27,790 bases of DNA from CAKRHR01 sp964423195 (GTDB lineage: Bacteria > Bacillota > Clostridia > Lachnospirales > Lachnospiraceae): assembly GCA_964423195.1 (NCBI GenBank), contig CAYRDY010000016.1:1-27790 (forward strand). The letters are read 5' to 3'. The position numbers and the translations under genes were made by a program. The first letter of the stretch is position 1; every line of letters starts with the position of its first letter. Of this stretch, positions 15,206 to 22,853 are shown one piece after another. A model generated the notes under the pieces. It was not told the DNA's origin. It saw nothing but the letters and a program-made list of their open reading frames with translations, and did no database searches.

Positions 15206-15261
15206 CTATCTTCATCCCTTCGATACATCCACCCCGGACGGCTCTGCCGCAGGGGGGATCC

Positions 15262-15292
15262 GGCGCGGCGGCTGTGGCACTGCCGCCGCGCC
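15262..15292. promoter_or_regulatory. Intercistronic GC-rich hairpin between binding-protein and permease genes
   Basis: GGCGCGGCGGC (15262-15272) and GCCGCCGCGCC (15282-15292) form a perfect 11-bp stem with a 9-base loop. On the operon strand no T-run follows, so this is not a full terminator. Its position after a solute-binding protein gene fits a stabiliser or attenuator that keeps binding-protein mRNA more abundant than permease mRNA. Confidence 0.6.
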
Positions 15293-15350
15293 TTAATTTC
15301 TGTGTTTTGTTATGATCCTGGGTCAAAATACCTTTGGCCCTGGCATCATA

Positions 15351-16637
15351 TTATCTATTAGCCAACGCATCCACCGTGATCTTCTCGCTGTGGAACAGTT
15401 CATTCAGCTGTGCATAGGTCGCATCCGGCGTGTAGCGGGTGAGGACTGTCTTTAAATCGTCCATCGTGATCTGGGCATTCGCCGGATCATAGGTCCCGTA
15501 GAGGCCCTTGGTCATCACGTTATCCATATCTTCCTTGCTGTCAATGATATACGGCTCGCTGTCGATGCGGTCAGGTGAGAAATCCGCGTACTGCTTGCCC
15601 TGCAGCGCATTGTCGAGCAGGACGAGCGACCATGCGATATTTTCACACGGTGAGATCTGCAGATACTGGATCACGCCTCCATCCGTGCAGGTATCCGCCA
15701 CAATGTCATCCGCCGTCTCAAAGCCGGAGGTGATCAGCTTGGTATCCGGCGAGCAGAGGCCGTTGGCCATCGCGGACTTCATCGTCGGATAGACAAACGA
15801 GCCGCCTGCCAGGATACCAACGATCGCGTCGAGGTCACTGTAGTCGCCCTCCATAAACCAGGACTCATCCAGAGGCGCAAACTCAAGGACCTTCGCATCG
15901 CCGACAACCTCGATCTTGTCCGCGTCAGCCGCGGTGGCATTGTATTCCTCGATCTCGGAGCGGAATGTCTGGTCGGCCACCGTCATCATCGGATAGGCAT
16001 AGGCCGGGAAGATGATGGTCGCCACTTTCTTGTAGCCGCCGTTGATCACGGCCTGCGCATAGTCATGGCCTGTGTTTGTGCCATCCGCGTAGCCGTCGAC
16101 GATCGTGCCCAGGAATTTGTCACTGTCAAGCACGCCCGCGCTGGCGCCGTCCTCACCGTACACCGAGAGTAAATCTGTGTTGTAACCGACGACGTACAGA
16201 TCCGGATATTCATCCATGATATTCTGAATACCGCCGTCCTGGCTGGCAATGATGCCGACGACATCGTTGGTCATGCCGTTCTTGACCGCGGAGAGATTGC
16301 CCGCAGGGTCATTGAACGAATCGCCGTAAACGACTTTGAAATTGTAGCCGAGCTGATTGCAAATATCCGTGGCATATGCCATATCGGCCTCATATGACGG
16401 GCCTGAACTCAAGTTGGACATCCACATGATCGTGCCGCCCTCCGCTGACGCGGAACCGCCTTCATCGCCTGCCGGCGCCTGGGTGTCGCCACCAGCCTGA
16501 GTATCCGCAGGTGCCTGGCTGTCTGCCGGTGCCTGGGTGTCGCCGCCGTTACCTGAACCGCCGCCGCACGCGGCAAGGCTCAGAACCATGGCCGCTGAGA
16601 GACCCAGCGCTATCAATTTCTTAAATATACCTTTCAT
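15351..16637 (-). CDS. Sugar ABC transporter substrate-binding lipoprotein
   Basis: 428 residues. The N-terminus MKGIFKKLIALGLSAAMVLS then LAAC is a lipoprotein signal with lipobox cysteine C24. A flexible linker rich in QAPAD repeats (about 30-60) follows, then a type I periplasmic-binding fold (GGTIMWMSNLSSGPSYEADM and YANGLCS-like hinge regions). It is anchored outside the membrane and captures the ligand for the two permeases. The start at 16637 is chosen because GGAGGAG lies directly upstream and the lipoprotein signal begins there; an upstream in-frame ATG at 16733 would bury the signal. The gene sits between the two permease genes, which is unusual. The ligand is unknown; the GH3 and GH39 partners suggest a small glycoside. 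Confidence 0.88.
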   Translation of the reverse strand: MKGIFKKLIALGLSAAMVLSLAACGGGSGNGGDTQAPADSQAPADTQAGGDTQAPAGDEGGSASAEGGTIMWMSNLSSGPSYEADMAYATDICNQLGYNFKVVYGDSFNDPAGNLSAVKNGMTNDVVGIIASQDGGIQNIMDEYPDLYVVGYNTDLLSVYGEDGASAGVLDSDKFLGTIVDGYADGTNTGHDYAQAVINGGYKKVATIIFPAYAYPMMTVADQTFRSEIEEYNATAADADKIEVVGDAKVLEFAPLDESWFMEGDYSDLDAIVGILAGGSFVYPTMKSAMANGLCSPDTKLITSGFETADDIVADTCTDGGVIQYLQISPCENIAWSLVLLDNALQGKQYADFSPDRIDSEPYIIDSKEDMDNVMTKGLYGTYDPANAQITMDDLKTVLTRYTPDATYAQLNELFHSEKITVDALANR

Positions 16638-16785
16638 GATAAACTCCTCCTTAAAAATTTGCTTGATATTTTCTTCACCGATCCGTATGGTTGATTGCAA
16701 GATTTTTTGCCCTTCACCCGTGCGGCCGGACATTTTTTATTTTTCTGCGCCGACTGGCGACGCATGTGAGGTTGCTCTCCGGTCG

Positions 16786-17766
16786 CTATCTCGGCAGTGT
16801 CCCCGTCTTCTTGCGGCAGGTGATCAGCACAACCACGATGAAAATCACAGCCTTGACAAAGAAGGTCACATTGCTCGGAATGCCGATCAGCGGCAGCCCG
16901 ACGTCGAGCAGTGAGAATGTGAACGCTCCGATGACTGCCTTTGACACTTTAGAGCGCATACCGCCGTCCAGCGGCATGCCGCCCAGGATCAGAGCGACCA
17001 TCACGTTCATCTCAAAGCCCGTGCCTGTCGAGTCGGATGCTGATCCGGTATAGCCCATCTGGAAGATGGACGCCACCACGATGCACACCGCGAGGACAAG
17101 GTACGGCAGCACCCTGTAAAGGATCAGGTTGATACCGCTCTGCCGCGCGGCCTCCGGGTTGGCCCCGATGGCCTTGGCATTCTTGCCGATCTTCGTATAA
17201 TTAAACAGCACCGTGCAGATGACCACCTCGACCACCAGCACCACCAGCATCAGCACCGGATTCTTGAACACGCGGTAGTCGATGCCCGACAGCGTGATAT
17301 TCCTGGAACCCAGGTTCGTGTAGATGATCGTCTTGAGGCCATTCAGCACCATCATAAAGACCACCGATGAGATGATCGGGAAGATGTGAAGTACCTCGCC
17401 GGTGCCACCGTTCATCGCGCCGATGAACAGGGCGATCACCAGTGACAGGAGAATACCCGGAATCAAACTGCCGGTCATATTTCCCAGCACGACCATCAGC
17501 GTGGCGTACAGACCGACCTGCCCGCCGATACTGACGTCCATGCTGCCGAGCGCGTAGACAAACACCGCGCCCACGGACAGCAGCGCCGTCACGATCACAT
17601 CCGACATCAGGGTGGAGAGCTTGGCCGCCGACCAAAGGCTCTCACCAAAAAACGGGGGGACGACCGTAAAGATAATGATACACACCAGCAGGCCGCCATA
17701 GGCCGCCAAGTCAGATCCATGGGACTTCACCCAGCTGACAACACTTGAATTTTTCTTTTCGCTCAT
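16786..17766 (-). CDS. Sugar ABC transporter permease (RbsC-like), first
   Basis: 326 residues with about ten hydrophobic segments. GSMDVSIGGQVGLYATLMVV is the family signature (compare DLSVG in RbsC), and ALILGGMPLDGGMRSKVSKA matches the conserved GG-x-PL-GG loop. It is an integral membrane protein that forms half of the translocation path. It begins 12 bases after the ATPase stop codon with GGGGGGACT as ribosome binding site, so the two are translated from one mRNA. A gap of 148 bases separates it from the binding-protein gene; a weak internal promoter there cannot be excluded. Confidence 0.9.
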   Translation of the reverse strand: MSEKKNSSVVSWVKSHGSDLAAYGGLLVCIIIFTVVPPFFGESLWSAAKLSTLMSDVIVTALLSVGAVFVYALGSMDVSIGGQVGLYATLMVVLGNMTGSLIPGILLSLVIALFIGAMNGGTGEVLHIFPIISSVVFMMVLNGLKTIIYTNLGSRNITLSGIDYRVFKNPVLMLVVLVVEVVICTVLFNYTKIGKNAKAIGANPEAARQSGINLILYRVLPYLVLAVCIVVASIFQMGYTGSASDSTGTGFEMNVMVALILGGMPLDGGMRSKVSKAVIGAFTFSLLDVGLPLIGIPSNVTFFVKAVIFIVVVLITCRKKTGTLPR

Positions 17767-17778
17767 GTCAGTCCCCCC

Positions 17779-19293
17779 TTAGATCATGTACTCGATGATA
17801 TCCGTCTGCTTGATATCCGGCGAGCGTGTAAACTCTTTTGTCACTTCAAAATCCTTCATGATCAGCAGCCGATCCGCCATGCCGATCAGCTCCGCCAGCT
17901 CCTCGGAGATCATGAGGACGGCCTTGCCGTCGCGCTTCATCTGCTCGATCAGCGCATACATCGACTGCTTGACGCCAATGTCGACACCTCTTGTCGGGCA
18001 GTCCATGATGATGACTTCTGAACCCTTGGCCGTCCACTTGCCGAAGGATACCTTCTGCTTGTTGCCGCCGGAAAGCGTGTTGACCCACTGCTTTCCGCTG
18101 CCGCACTTGATGCTGAAAGAATCGATCTCTTTATCCGCCATCTTCTTCTCATCCGACGGCTTGATCAGACCATGCTTCGCGAGCGACGTCAGCGACGGCA
18201 GCACCAGGTTGTCCTGGATGGAACCCTCCAGAATCAGCGCCTCCGTATCACGGTTCTTGGAGATGTAGCCGATACCGCTCTCGATGGCGTTCAACGGCCC
18301 CTTCACCGGCTTGCCGTTGCAGAGCACCCTGCCGGACTCCAGCTTCTCCAGACCATAGCCTGCCCTGCCGATCTCGTGCATGCCGCAGCCGGAGAGGCCG
18401 CCCATGCCCACAATCTCGCCCTTATGCACCTTCAGTGAAAAATCCTTGATCCCGCCGAAGGTCACATGGTCAAACTCCAGCGCCACTTCCTCACCGCAGC
18501 TCGAATCGTAATCCTCGCGGTAATATTTCTCGCCGATCTCACGGCCGACCATCAGGAAGCGGATGCGCTGCACAGCGTCCGGCGCATCCATCTCCGCGCG
18601 CGTCAGCATCCCCACGATCTCACCGTCGCGAAGCACCGTCAAATCCGTGCACTGCTCAAGGATCTCATCCATGTCGTGGGAGATGAAGACCACCGCCTTG
18701 TTCTCCTGCTCCGCCATGCGATGCACCAGCTTGTAGAGAATCTCACGCCCTTCCAGAGAGAGCGCCGTCGTGGTCTCATCAACCACCAGGATCTGCGTGT
18801 CATCGGTCACACAGCGGGCGATCTCGATCAGCTTGCGATCCTCGAAGGTGAGCATGTCGATCGGGTCCTTCGCCTTGATGTGGTCAATGCCGAACTTCTT
18901 CAGCACCTGCTCCGCCGCCTTGTACATCTTTGACATACTGATGACACCACATTTTGAGAACTCTTTCTCATGGCCGGCAAAGATATTTTCCGCCACCGTC
19001 ACACCCGGAATGGTGTTGGCCTCCTGCAGGATCATGGAGATACCCGCGTCCTGAGCCTCCACCATCGTCCCAGGATTCCAGGCCTTGCCGAGATAAGTCA
19101 TCTCGCCGCTGGTGGTCTTCTGCATCCCAGAGGCGATCGACATGATGGTCGACTTTCCGGATCCGTTTTCGCCGATCAGTCCACGGATCTCGCCCCTTGC
19201 CAGGGAAAAATCCACATCCTTCAGAGCGATCGTCGGGCCGAAGGCTTTGTGCATATGCTTTGCCTCAAAAATAACTTCCCGTTTCTGATCCAT
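17779..19293 (-). CDS. Sugar ABC transporter ATP-binding protein with two nucleotide-binding domains (RbsA/MglA-like)
   Basis: 504 residues, the usual size for duplicated sugar ATPases. Domain 1 has Walker A GENGSGKST (41-49), a degenerate signature LTFEDRKLIEIAR, and Walker B ILVVDETTTALS. Domain 2 has the expected degenerate P-loop (GMGGLSGCGMHEIG), a good signature LSGGNKQKVSFGKW, and Walker B IIMDCPTRGVD, in which the catalytic glutamate is replaced by cysteine (C432). It powers the two permeases at the inner membrane face. Start: the ATG at 19293 has AGG 7 bases upstream; an ATG at 19299 is too close to that site. It is the first gene of the operon, about 80 bases from a sigma-A promoter. 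Confidence 0.92.
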   Translation of the reverse strand: MDQKREVIFEAKHMHKAFGPTIALKDVDFSLARGEIRGLIGENGSGKSTIMSIASGMQKTTSGEMTYLGKAWNPGTMVEAQDAGISMILQEANTIPGVTVAENIFAGHEKEFSKCGVISMSKMYKAAEQVLKKFGIDHIKAKDPIDMLTFEDRKLIEIARCVTDDTQILVVDETTTALSLEGREILYKLVHRMAEQENKAVVFISHDMDEILEQCTDLTVLRDGEIVGMLTRAEMDAPDAVQRIRFLMVGREIGEKYYREDYDSSCGEEVALEFDHVTFGGIKDFSLKVHKGEIVGMGGLSGCGMHEIGRAGYGLEKLESGRVLCNGKPVKGPLNAIESGIGYISKNRDTEALILEGSIQDNLVLPSLTSLAKHGLIKPSDEKKMADKEIDSFSIKCGSGKQWVNTLSGGNKQKVSFGKWTAKGSEVIIMDCPTRGVDIGVKQSMYALIEQMKRDGKAVLMISEELAELIGMADRLLIMKDFEVTKEFTRSPDIKQTDIIEYMI

Positions 19294-19328
19294 CTTCATA
19301 CCTCATTTCAACGAATCTGTTGTCTCAC

Positions 19329-19342
19329 GGTAACCGTTCACA
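19329..19342. promoter_or_regulatory. cre-like operator in the ABC operon leader
   Basis: GGTAACCGTTCACA matches 13 of 14 positions of the CcpA consensus TGNAANCGNWNNCW (first base G instead of T) and overlaps the palindrome ACGGT-A-ACCGT. It lies downstream of the operon promoter start site, where CcpA acts as a roadblock. A LacI-type site is the alternative reading. Confidence 0.45.
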
Positions 19343-19372
19343 CATTGATGAACTATTTTACCTTATATGTCT

Positions 19373-19401
19373 ATTATATGAGCAAAATCGCTGTCAACCA
19401 A
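19373..19401 (-). promoter_or_regulatory. Sigma-A promoter of the sugar ABC operon
   Basis: On the minus strand TTGGTT (19396-19401), 17 bases, TATAAT (19373-19378), about 80 bases upstream of the ATPase start. A better -35 hexamer, TTGACA, is at 13 bases and therefore unlikely to be used. Confidence 0.65.
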
Positions 19402-19422
19402 GTGCATTGTTTTTCATTTTAT

Positions 19423-19499
19423 TGTACATTTTTAATTAAAGAATAAAAATGTCTGCGATTGTCCGCTGTTTCACAAACATTCATATTAAAAAATGTACA
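19423..19499. promoter_or_regulatory. Paired TGTACA inverted repeat between divergent genes
   Basis: TGTACATTTTT (19423-19433) and AAAAATGTACA (19489-19499) are a perfect 11-bp inverted pair with centres about 66 bases apart, and each holds the palindrome TGTACA. They lie between the operon promoter and a TATAAT (19530-19535, weak -35) facing the AraC gene. They are good candidates for binding sites of the adjacent AraC-type regulator. Confidence 0.5.
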
Positions 19500-19618
19500 T
19501 TGGCCCTTTTAATTTCTGTAAAAATGTTTTATAATAGATTTAAAATCGGATAATGAATATTTATTAATCTGTATGATCCAAAGGCAGCGCGGCGCTCTGG
19601 AAATAGAAAGAGGAAATC

Positions 19619-22123
19619 ATGTTAAAGAAAGATTATGAACTCATCAAATATCAACTCAACATGCCGATGAATATCTACATCCACTCGCTGGGGTATGTCG
19701 GCCGCCACTGGCACGAGAGCCTTGAATTGATCATGGTTCTGGAGGGGAGTCTTGAGATATCCGTCAACGACGATCACTATACGCTTGGCGACGGGGATAT
19801 TATCCTGATCAACGCCAATGATATGCATGATCTCCACGCCGAGGGCGCGATCACGATCACGCTGCAGATTGACCTCGGCAAGTACAATATTCTGGACGAG
19901 GACCCGGACAATGTCGTCTTTGACTGTAATTCGACCACAAATTCGCGCCCGGAACTCTTTGATTCCATCCGCTATGCGATCGCCAACATGATCTATGAGA
20001 ATGCCCATCACACCAAGGGCAGCAATCTAAAGCTGTATTCCTTAAGTTACTACCTCCTAGGCGAGCTGATGACCCATTTCCGGGGGAAATCCTCCGAGGC
20101 CGCCAGAACGCGCGGACGGCAGCAGCAGCGCATGACACACATCATCAACTATATCAACGAGCACTACGCCGAAAATTTCTCATTGAGTGACCTCGCGGCG
20201 GCGGAAGGCCTCTCCGTGCCCTATCTGTCCAGCTTTTTTGAAAAATATCTGGGCATCAATTTCTCGCAGTACTATATGTCCGTCAAACTGGATCACGCGG
20301 TTGAGGATATGCTAAAGACCGACGATTCCCTGGAGACCATCGCCCTTCGCAACGGTTTTACGGAGATTCATGCCTTTGTCCGCGCCTTCAAAAAAATTTA
20401 CCAGATGCCGCCCGGCGTCTGGCGCCGCACAAACCGCGAGGCCGATACCCACCGGTCGGCCGGGAATCTGAATTATATTCTCCTGGAACCGACCAATTAT
20501 CTGCATCTGCTGACCAGATATCTGAACATTGACAACGCGTTCTCAAGCCTCCCTGTCACGCCGGAGGTCAATATCCGGCATATCGAGCGCATCCGTGCCG
20601 ATGCATCCGCGTCCGGTCAGACACTCAGGCACACTTTTAAGACATGTGTCGGCGTCGGACGGGCCAGTGATATCCTCTGCGGCGATGTTCAGGAGATGCT
20701 GCGGGACGTGCAGGCAAATATCGGCTATTCCTATATCAAATTCCATGGGATTTTATCAGATGATATGATGGTGGCAAGCCGCGGCGCTGACGGCAGTCTG
20801 CACTTTAATTACACGCTCATCGACCAGGTGATCGACTTTTTGCTCTCCGTCAATTTAAAGCCGCTCATCCAGCTCTCATTTATGCCCGCCGCTCTCGCCG
20901 GAGACCCGAAAAAACAGACGTTTTTCATCCCTGTCAACACCAGTCCGCCGAAAGATATGGCTGAGTGGTCCATGCTCGTCGCGGATTTCACACGACATCT
21001 GCTGGCGCGCTACGGCGAAGATGAAGTCCTCACATGGCCGTTTTGCGTGTGGAACGAGCCGATGACGCCGGGCAATATTTTTGGTTTTGACGACGACAAA
21101 CTGTTCTTCCGTTTTTATAAAACCACTTTCGACGCGGTCAAACAGATCAACACGCGTATCCGTTTCGGCTCGCCGTCCCTGCTACTCAAGGGTATCTCCG
21201 TTGACTGGATTCGCCGTTTTCTGGCCTGGACAAAGAAAAATCAGTGCTTCCCCGATTTCATCAACGTCCACTATTACTCGGATATCATCAAGGATCCGCA
21301 GATGAACAACCGAATGAAACCGATGTCGGTTTTCCCGAAAGAACCGGATGACTTTGCGCACTGGATCGACAGCACGCTGGAATTGCTCAGGGAATGCGGC
21401 GCTGGCGACATGCCATGCTATATGACGGAGTGGAATTTTACGTTCTCCCACCGCAATCTGATCAACGACACCTGCTTCAAATCCTGCTATATCATGAGAA
21501 ATCTGCTGCAAAACTATGACCGGCTGGACAGTTTCGGCTACTGGAGCCTCACGGACCGCATCGGTGAAAACGCGCTGCCGGATCATCTTTTCCATGGCGG
21601 TTTGGGAATGTATACCATGAACGGCCTCCGCAAAAGTGTTTTTTACGCCTTTGACTTTGCAGCGATGCTCGGAGACGAGCTGCTATCGCGCGGTGAGGGC
21701 TATTTTGTGACCCGAAAAAAGGAAGAGATTCGAATCATCACCTACAACTACGTCCATTACGGCGACCTGTTCGCCGCGGGGGAACTGTTTGACATCACAG
21801 AGACCAGCCGCTATTCCCCGTTTGATATGTCTGTCAGCATCCAGTACGACATTCCGCTGATCAGTCTGGAAAACGGCAATTATGAGATCACGGAATATTT
21901 CGTGAACCGCGAACACGGCAGCGTCTTTGACGTATGGCAAAACTCCGGCGCCATACAGATGGACCCCAGCGATAAAGAACTATTTCGGGGCCTGAGTGCG
22001 CCCGGTTTTCACAAGGAGAGGCATCTGGTCGACAAGGGACAGCTCTCCTACAAGCCTGTGCTGGAACCGCTGGAGATACGCTTCGCGCGGATCAGGAAAC
22101 TCCTGGCGGGCTCAGGAGAGTGA
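19619..22123 (+). CDS. AraC family regulator fused to a GH39 glycoside hydrolase domain
   Basis: 834 residues. The N-terminal cupin sensor (about 15-100) contains GRHWHESLELIMVLEGSLEI. The AraC-type double helix-turn-helix (about 172-270) contains FSLSDLAAAEGLSVPYLSSF and IALRNGFTEIHAFVRAFKKI. The remainder is a GH39 (beta-xylosidase-like) TIM barrel with a C-terminal beta domain. Both catalytic glutamates appear present: acid/base E480 in VWNEP and nucleophile E604 in YMTEWN. There is no signal peptide, so the protein is cytoplasmic. It is divergent from the sugar ABC-GH3 operon and is its likely regulator. The GH39 part may bind the imported sugar as an effector, or hydrolyse it. Similar AraC-GH39 fusions are known in Firmicutes. 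Start: ATG behind AGAAAGAGGA. Confidence 0.9.
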   Translation: MLKKDYELIKYQLNMPMNIYIHSLGYVGRHWHESLELIMVLEGSLEISVNDDHYTLGDGDIILINANDMHDLHAEGAITITLQIDLGKYNILDEDPDNVVFDCNSTTNSRPELFDSIRYAIANMIYENAHHTKGSNLKLYSLSYYLLGELMTHFRGKSSEAARTRGRQQQRMTHIINYINEHYAENFSLSDLAAAEGLSVPYLSSFFEKYLGINFSQYYMSVKLDHAVEDMLKTDDSLETIALRNGFTEIHAFVRAFKKIYQMPPGVWRRTNREADTHRSAGNLNYILLEPTNYLHLLTRYLNIDNAFSSLPVTPEVNIRHIERIRADASASGQTLRHTFKTCVGVGRASDILCGDVQEMLRDVQANIGYSYIKFHGILSDDMMVASRGADGSLHFNYTLIDQVIDFLLSVNLKPLIQLSFMPAALAGDPKKQTFFIPVNTSPPKDMAEWSMLVADFTRHLLARYGEDEVLTWPFCVWNEPMTPGNIFGFDDDKLFFRFYKTTFDAVKQINTRIRFGSPSLLLKGISVDWIRRFLAWTKKNQCFPDFINVHYYSDIIKDPQMNNRMKPMSVFPKEPDDFAHWIDSTLELLRECGAGDMPCYMTEWNFTFSHRNLINDTCFKSCYIMRNLLQNYDRLDSFGYWSLTDRIGENALPDHLFHGGLGMYTMNGLRKSVFYAFDFAAMLGDELLSRGEGYFVTRKKEEIRIITYNYVHYGDLFAAGELFDITETSRYSPFDMSVSIQYDIPLISLENGNYEITEYFVNREHGSVFDVWQNSGAIQMDPSDKELFRGLSAPGFHKERHLVDKGQLSYKPVLEPLEIRFARIRKLLAGSGE

Positions 22124-22150
22124 AAAAATCTGCCATACGATGTAAACGCT

Positions 22151-22441
22151 TTACGACTGTGCCCCTTCCCTGTCAACTTCCAGACTGTCAATAATGCCGA
22201 CGATCGCCGCGTCGACAGCCACATCGTCATGGCCATTGCCGACCGCCATGCGCGCGGTACTTCCGGAAACCGTCAGGACGCGCTCGCCGATGCCGGCGCC
22301 AACGACGTCCGCCGCGACAAAGGGCGAACCCTTGACACGGTTATTGTGGTCCAGCTCCTGGACCACCATCAGTTTCAGGGAATTAAGACTTTCTTCTTTT
22401 TTTGTGGCCCATACATGGCCTACGACCTTGCAGATAAGCAT
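22151..22441 (-). CDS. EutN/CcmL family bacterial microcompartment vertex protein
   Basis: 96 residues. MLICKVVGHVWATKKEESLN followed by LKLMVVQELD, FVAADVVGAGIGERVLTVSG and AAIVGIIDSLEV follows the EutN/CcmL (BMC-P) pattern closely. These proteins form pentamers that cap the vertices of microcompartment shells. No hexameric shell protein, signature enzyme or aldehyde dehydrogenase is visible in the window, so this is an isolated shell gene here. The start at 22441 is chosen because GGAGG (22451-22455) lies 9 bases upstream and the family begins at MLICKVVG; the longer frame to 22513 has no support. It lies 77 bases downstream of the lysine-tailed small protein gene on the same strand and is convergent with the AraC-GH39 gene. 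Confidence 0.88.
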   Translation of the reverse strand: MLICKVVGHVWATKKEESLNSLKLMVVQELDHNNRVKGSPFVAADVVGAGIGERVLTVSGSTARMAVGNGHDDVAVDAAIVGIIDSLEVDREGAQS

Positions 22442-22518
22442 AAAAAATTTCCTCCAAAAATATTTAATCTCTGCTCTCCGGCGTTTGTCTCTGTCATCCG
22501 CTTTTGAAACCACCAGTT

Positions 22519-22785
22519 TTAACGGTGACTCCTTTTGCCTGCCATGTCCTGGCTCTTTTTGCCTGCCATGCCCTGACTCTTCTTGCCCGACATGTCCGCA
22601 ATTTCCGACCAGCGATCACGCATCTGCGCGTCCGCCGCGGACGATCCGGCCTCCTTGATCTGTGCCCTGCGCAGTTCCTCTCTCATGTCCAGCAGATGAT
22701 CCGATTTTCCCTTGACATGTCCGCCCTCAAGCACCTCAAACTGCGCCACATCTAAATCATGCGCATTTTCCACTATCTTATCCAT
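22519..22785 (-). CDS. Unknown small protein with lysine-rich repeat tail
   Basis: 88 residues beginning MDKIVENAHDLDVAQFEVLE. The first 60 residues are charged and mostly helical (LLDMREELRRAQIKEAG). The tail consists of three 8-residue repeats, MSGKKSQG, MAGKKSQD and MAGKRSHR (65-88), encoded by 24-bp repeats (22522-22593), and is strongly basic. I do not recognise a family. Gene reality is supported by AGGAGG (22795-22800) 9 bases before the ATG. It lies between ligA (68 bases upstream) and the EutN-type gene. A basic repeat tail could contact nucleic acid or another protein; a role as partner of the shell protein is speculative. Confidence 0.7.
   Translation of the reverse strand: MDKIVENAHDLDVAQFEVLEGGHVKGKSDHLLDMREELRRAQIKEAGSSAADAQMRDRWSEIADMSGKKSQGMAGKKSQDMAGKRSHR
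22522..22593 (-). repeat. Three 24-bp tandem coding repeats
   Basis: Three in-frame 24-bp units code for M-(S/A)-G-K-(K/R)-S-(Q/H)-(G/D/R) at the end of the small protein gene. They differ at a few bases, consistent with in-gene duplication followed by drift. Copy number may vary between strains. Confidence 0.75.
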
Positions 22786-22853
22786 TTTACTCGACCTCCT
22801 GCAGAGAGCGTCACTATCCGTCCGCGCTCATTTTTTGGCGCCCCGCGCCGATC

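Noticed and set aside
22140..22153. cre-like TGTAAACGCTTTAC
   Set aside because: It has one base too many between the half sites and lies between two convergent gene ends, so regulation there makes little sense.
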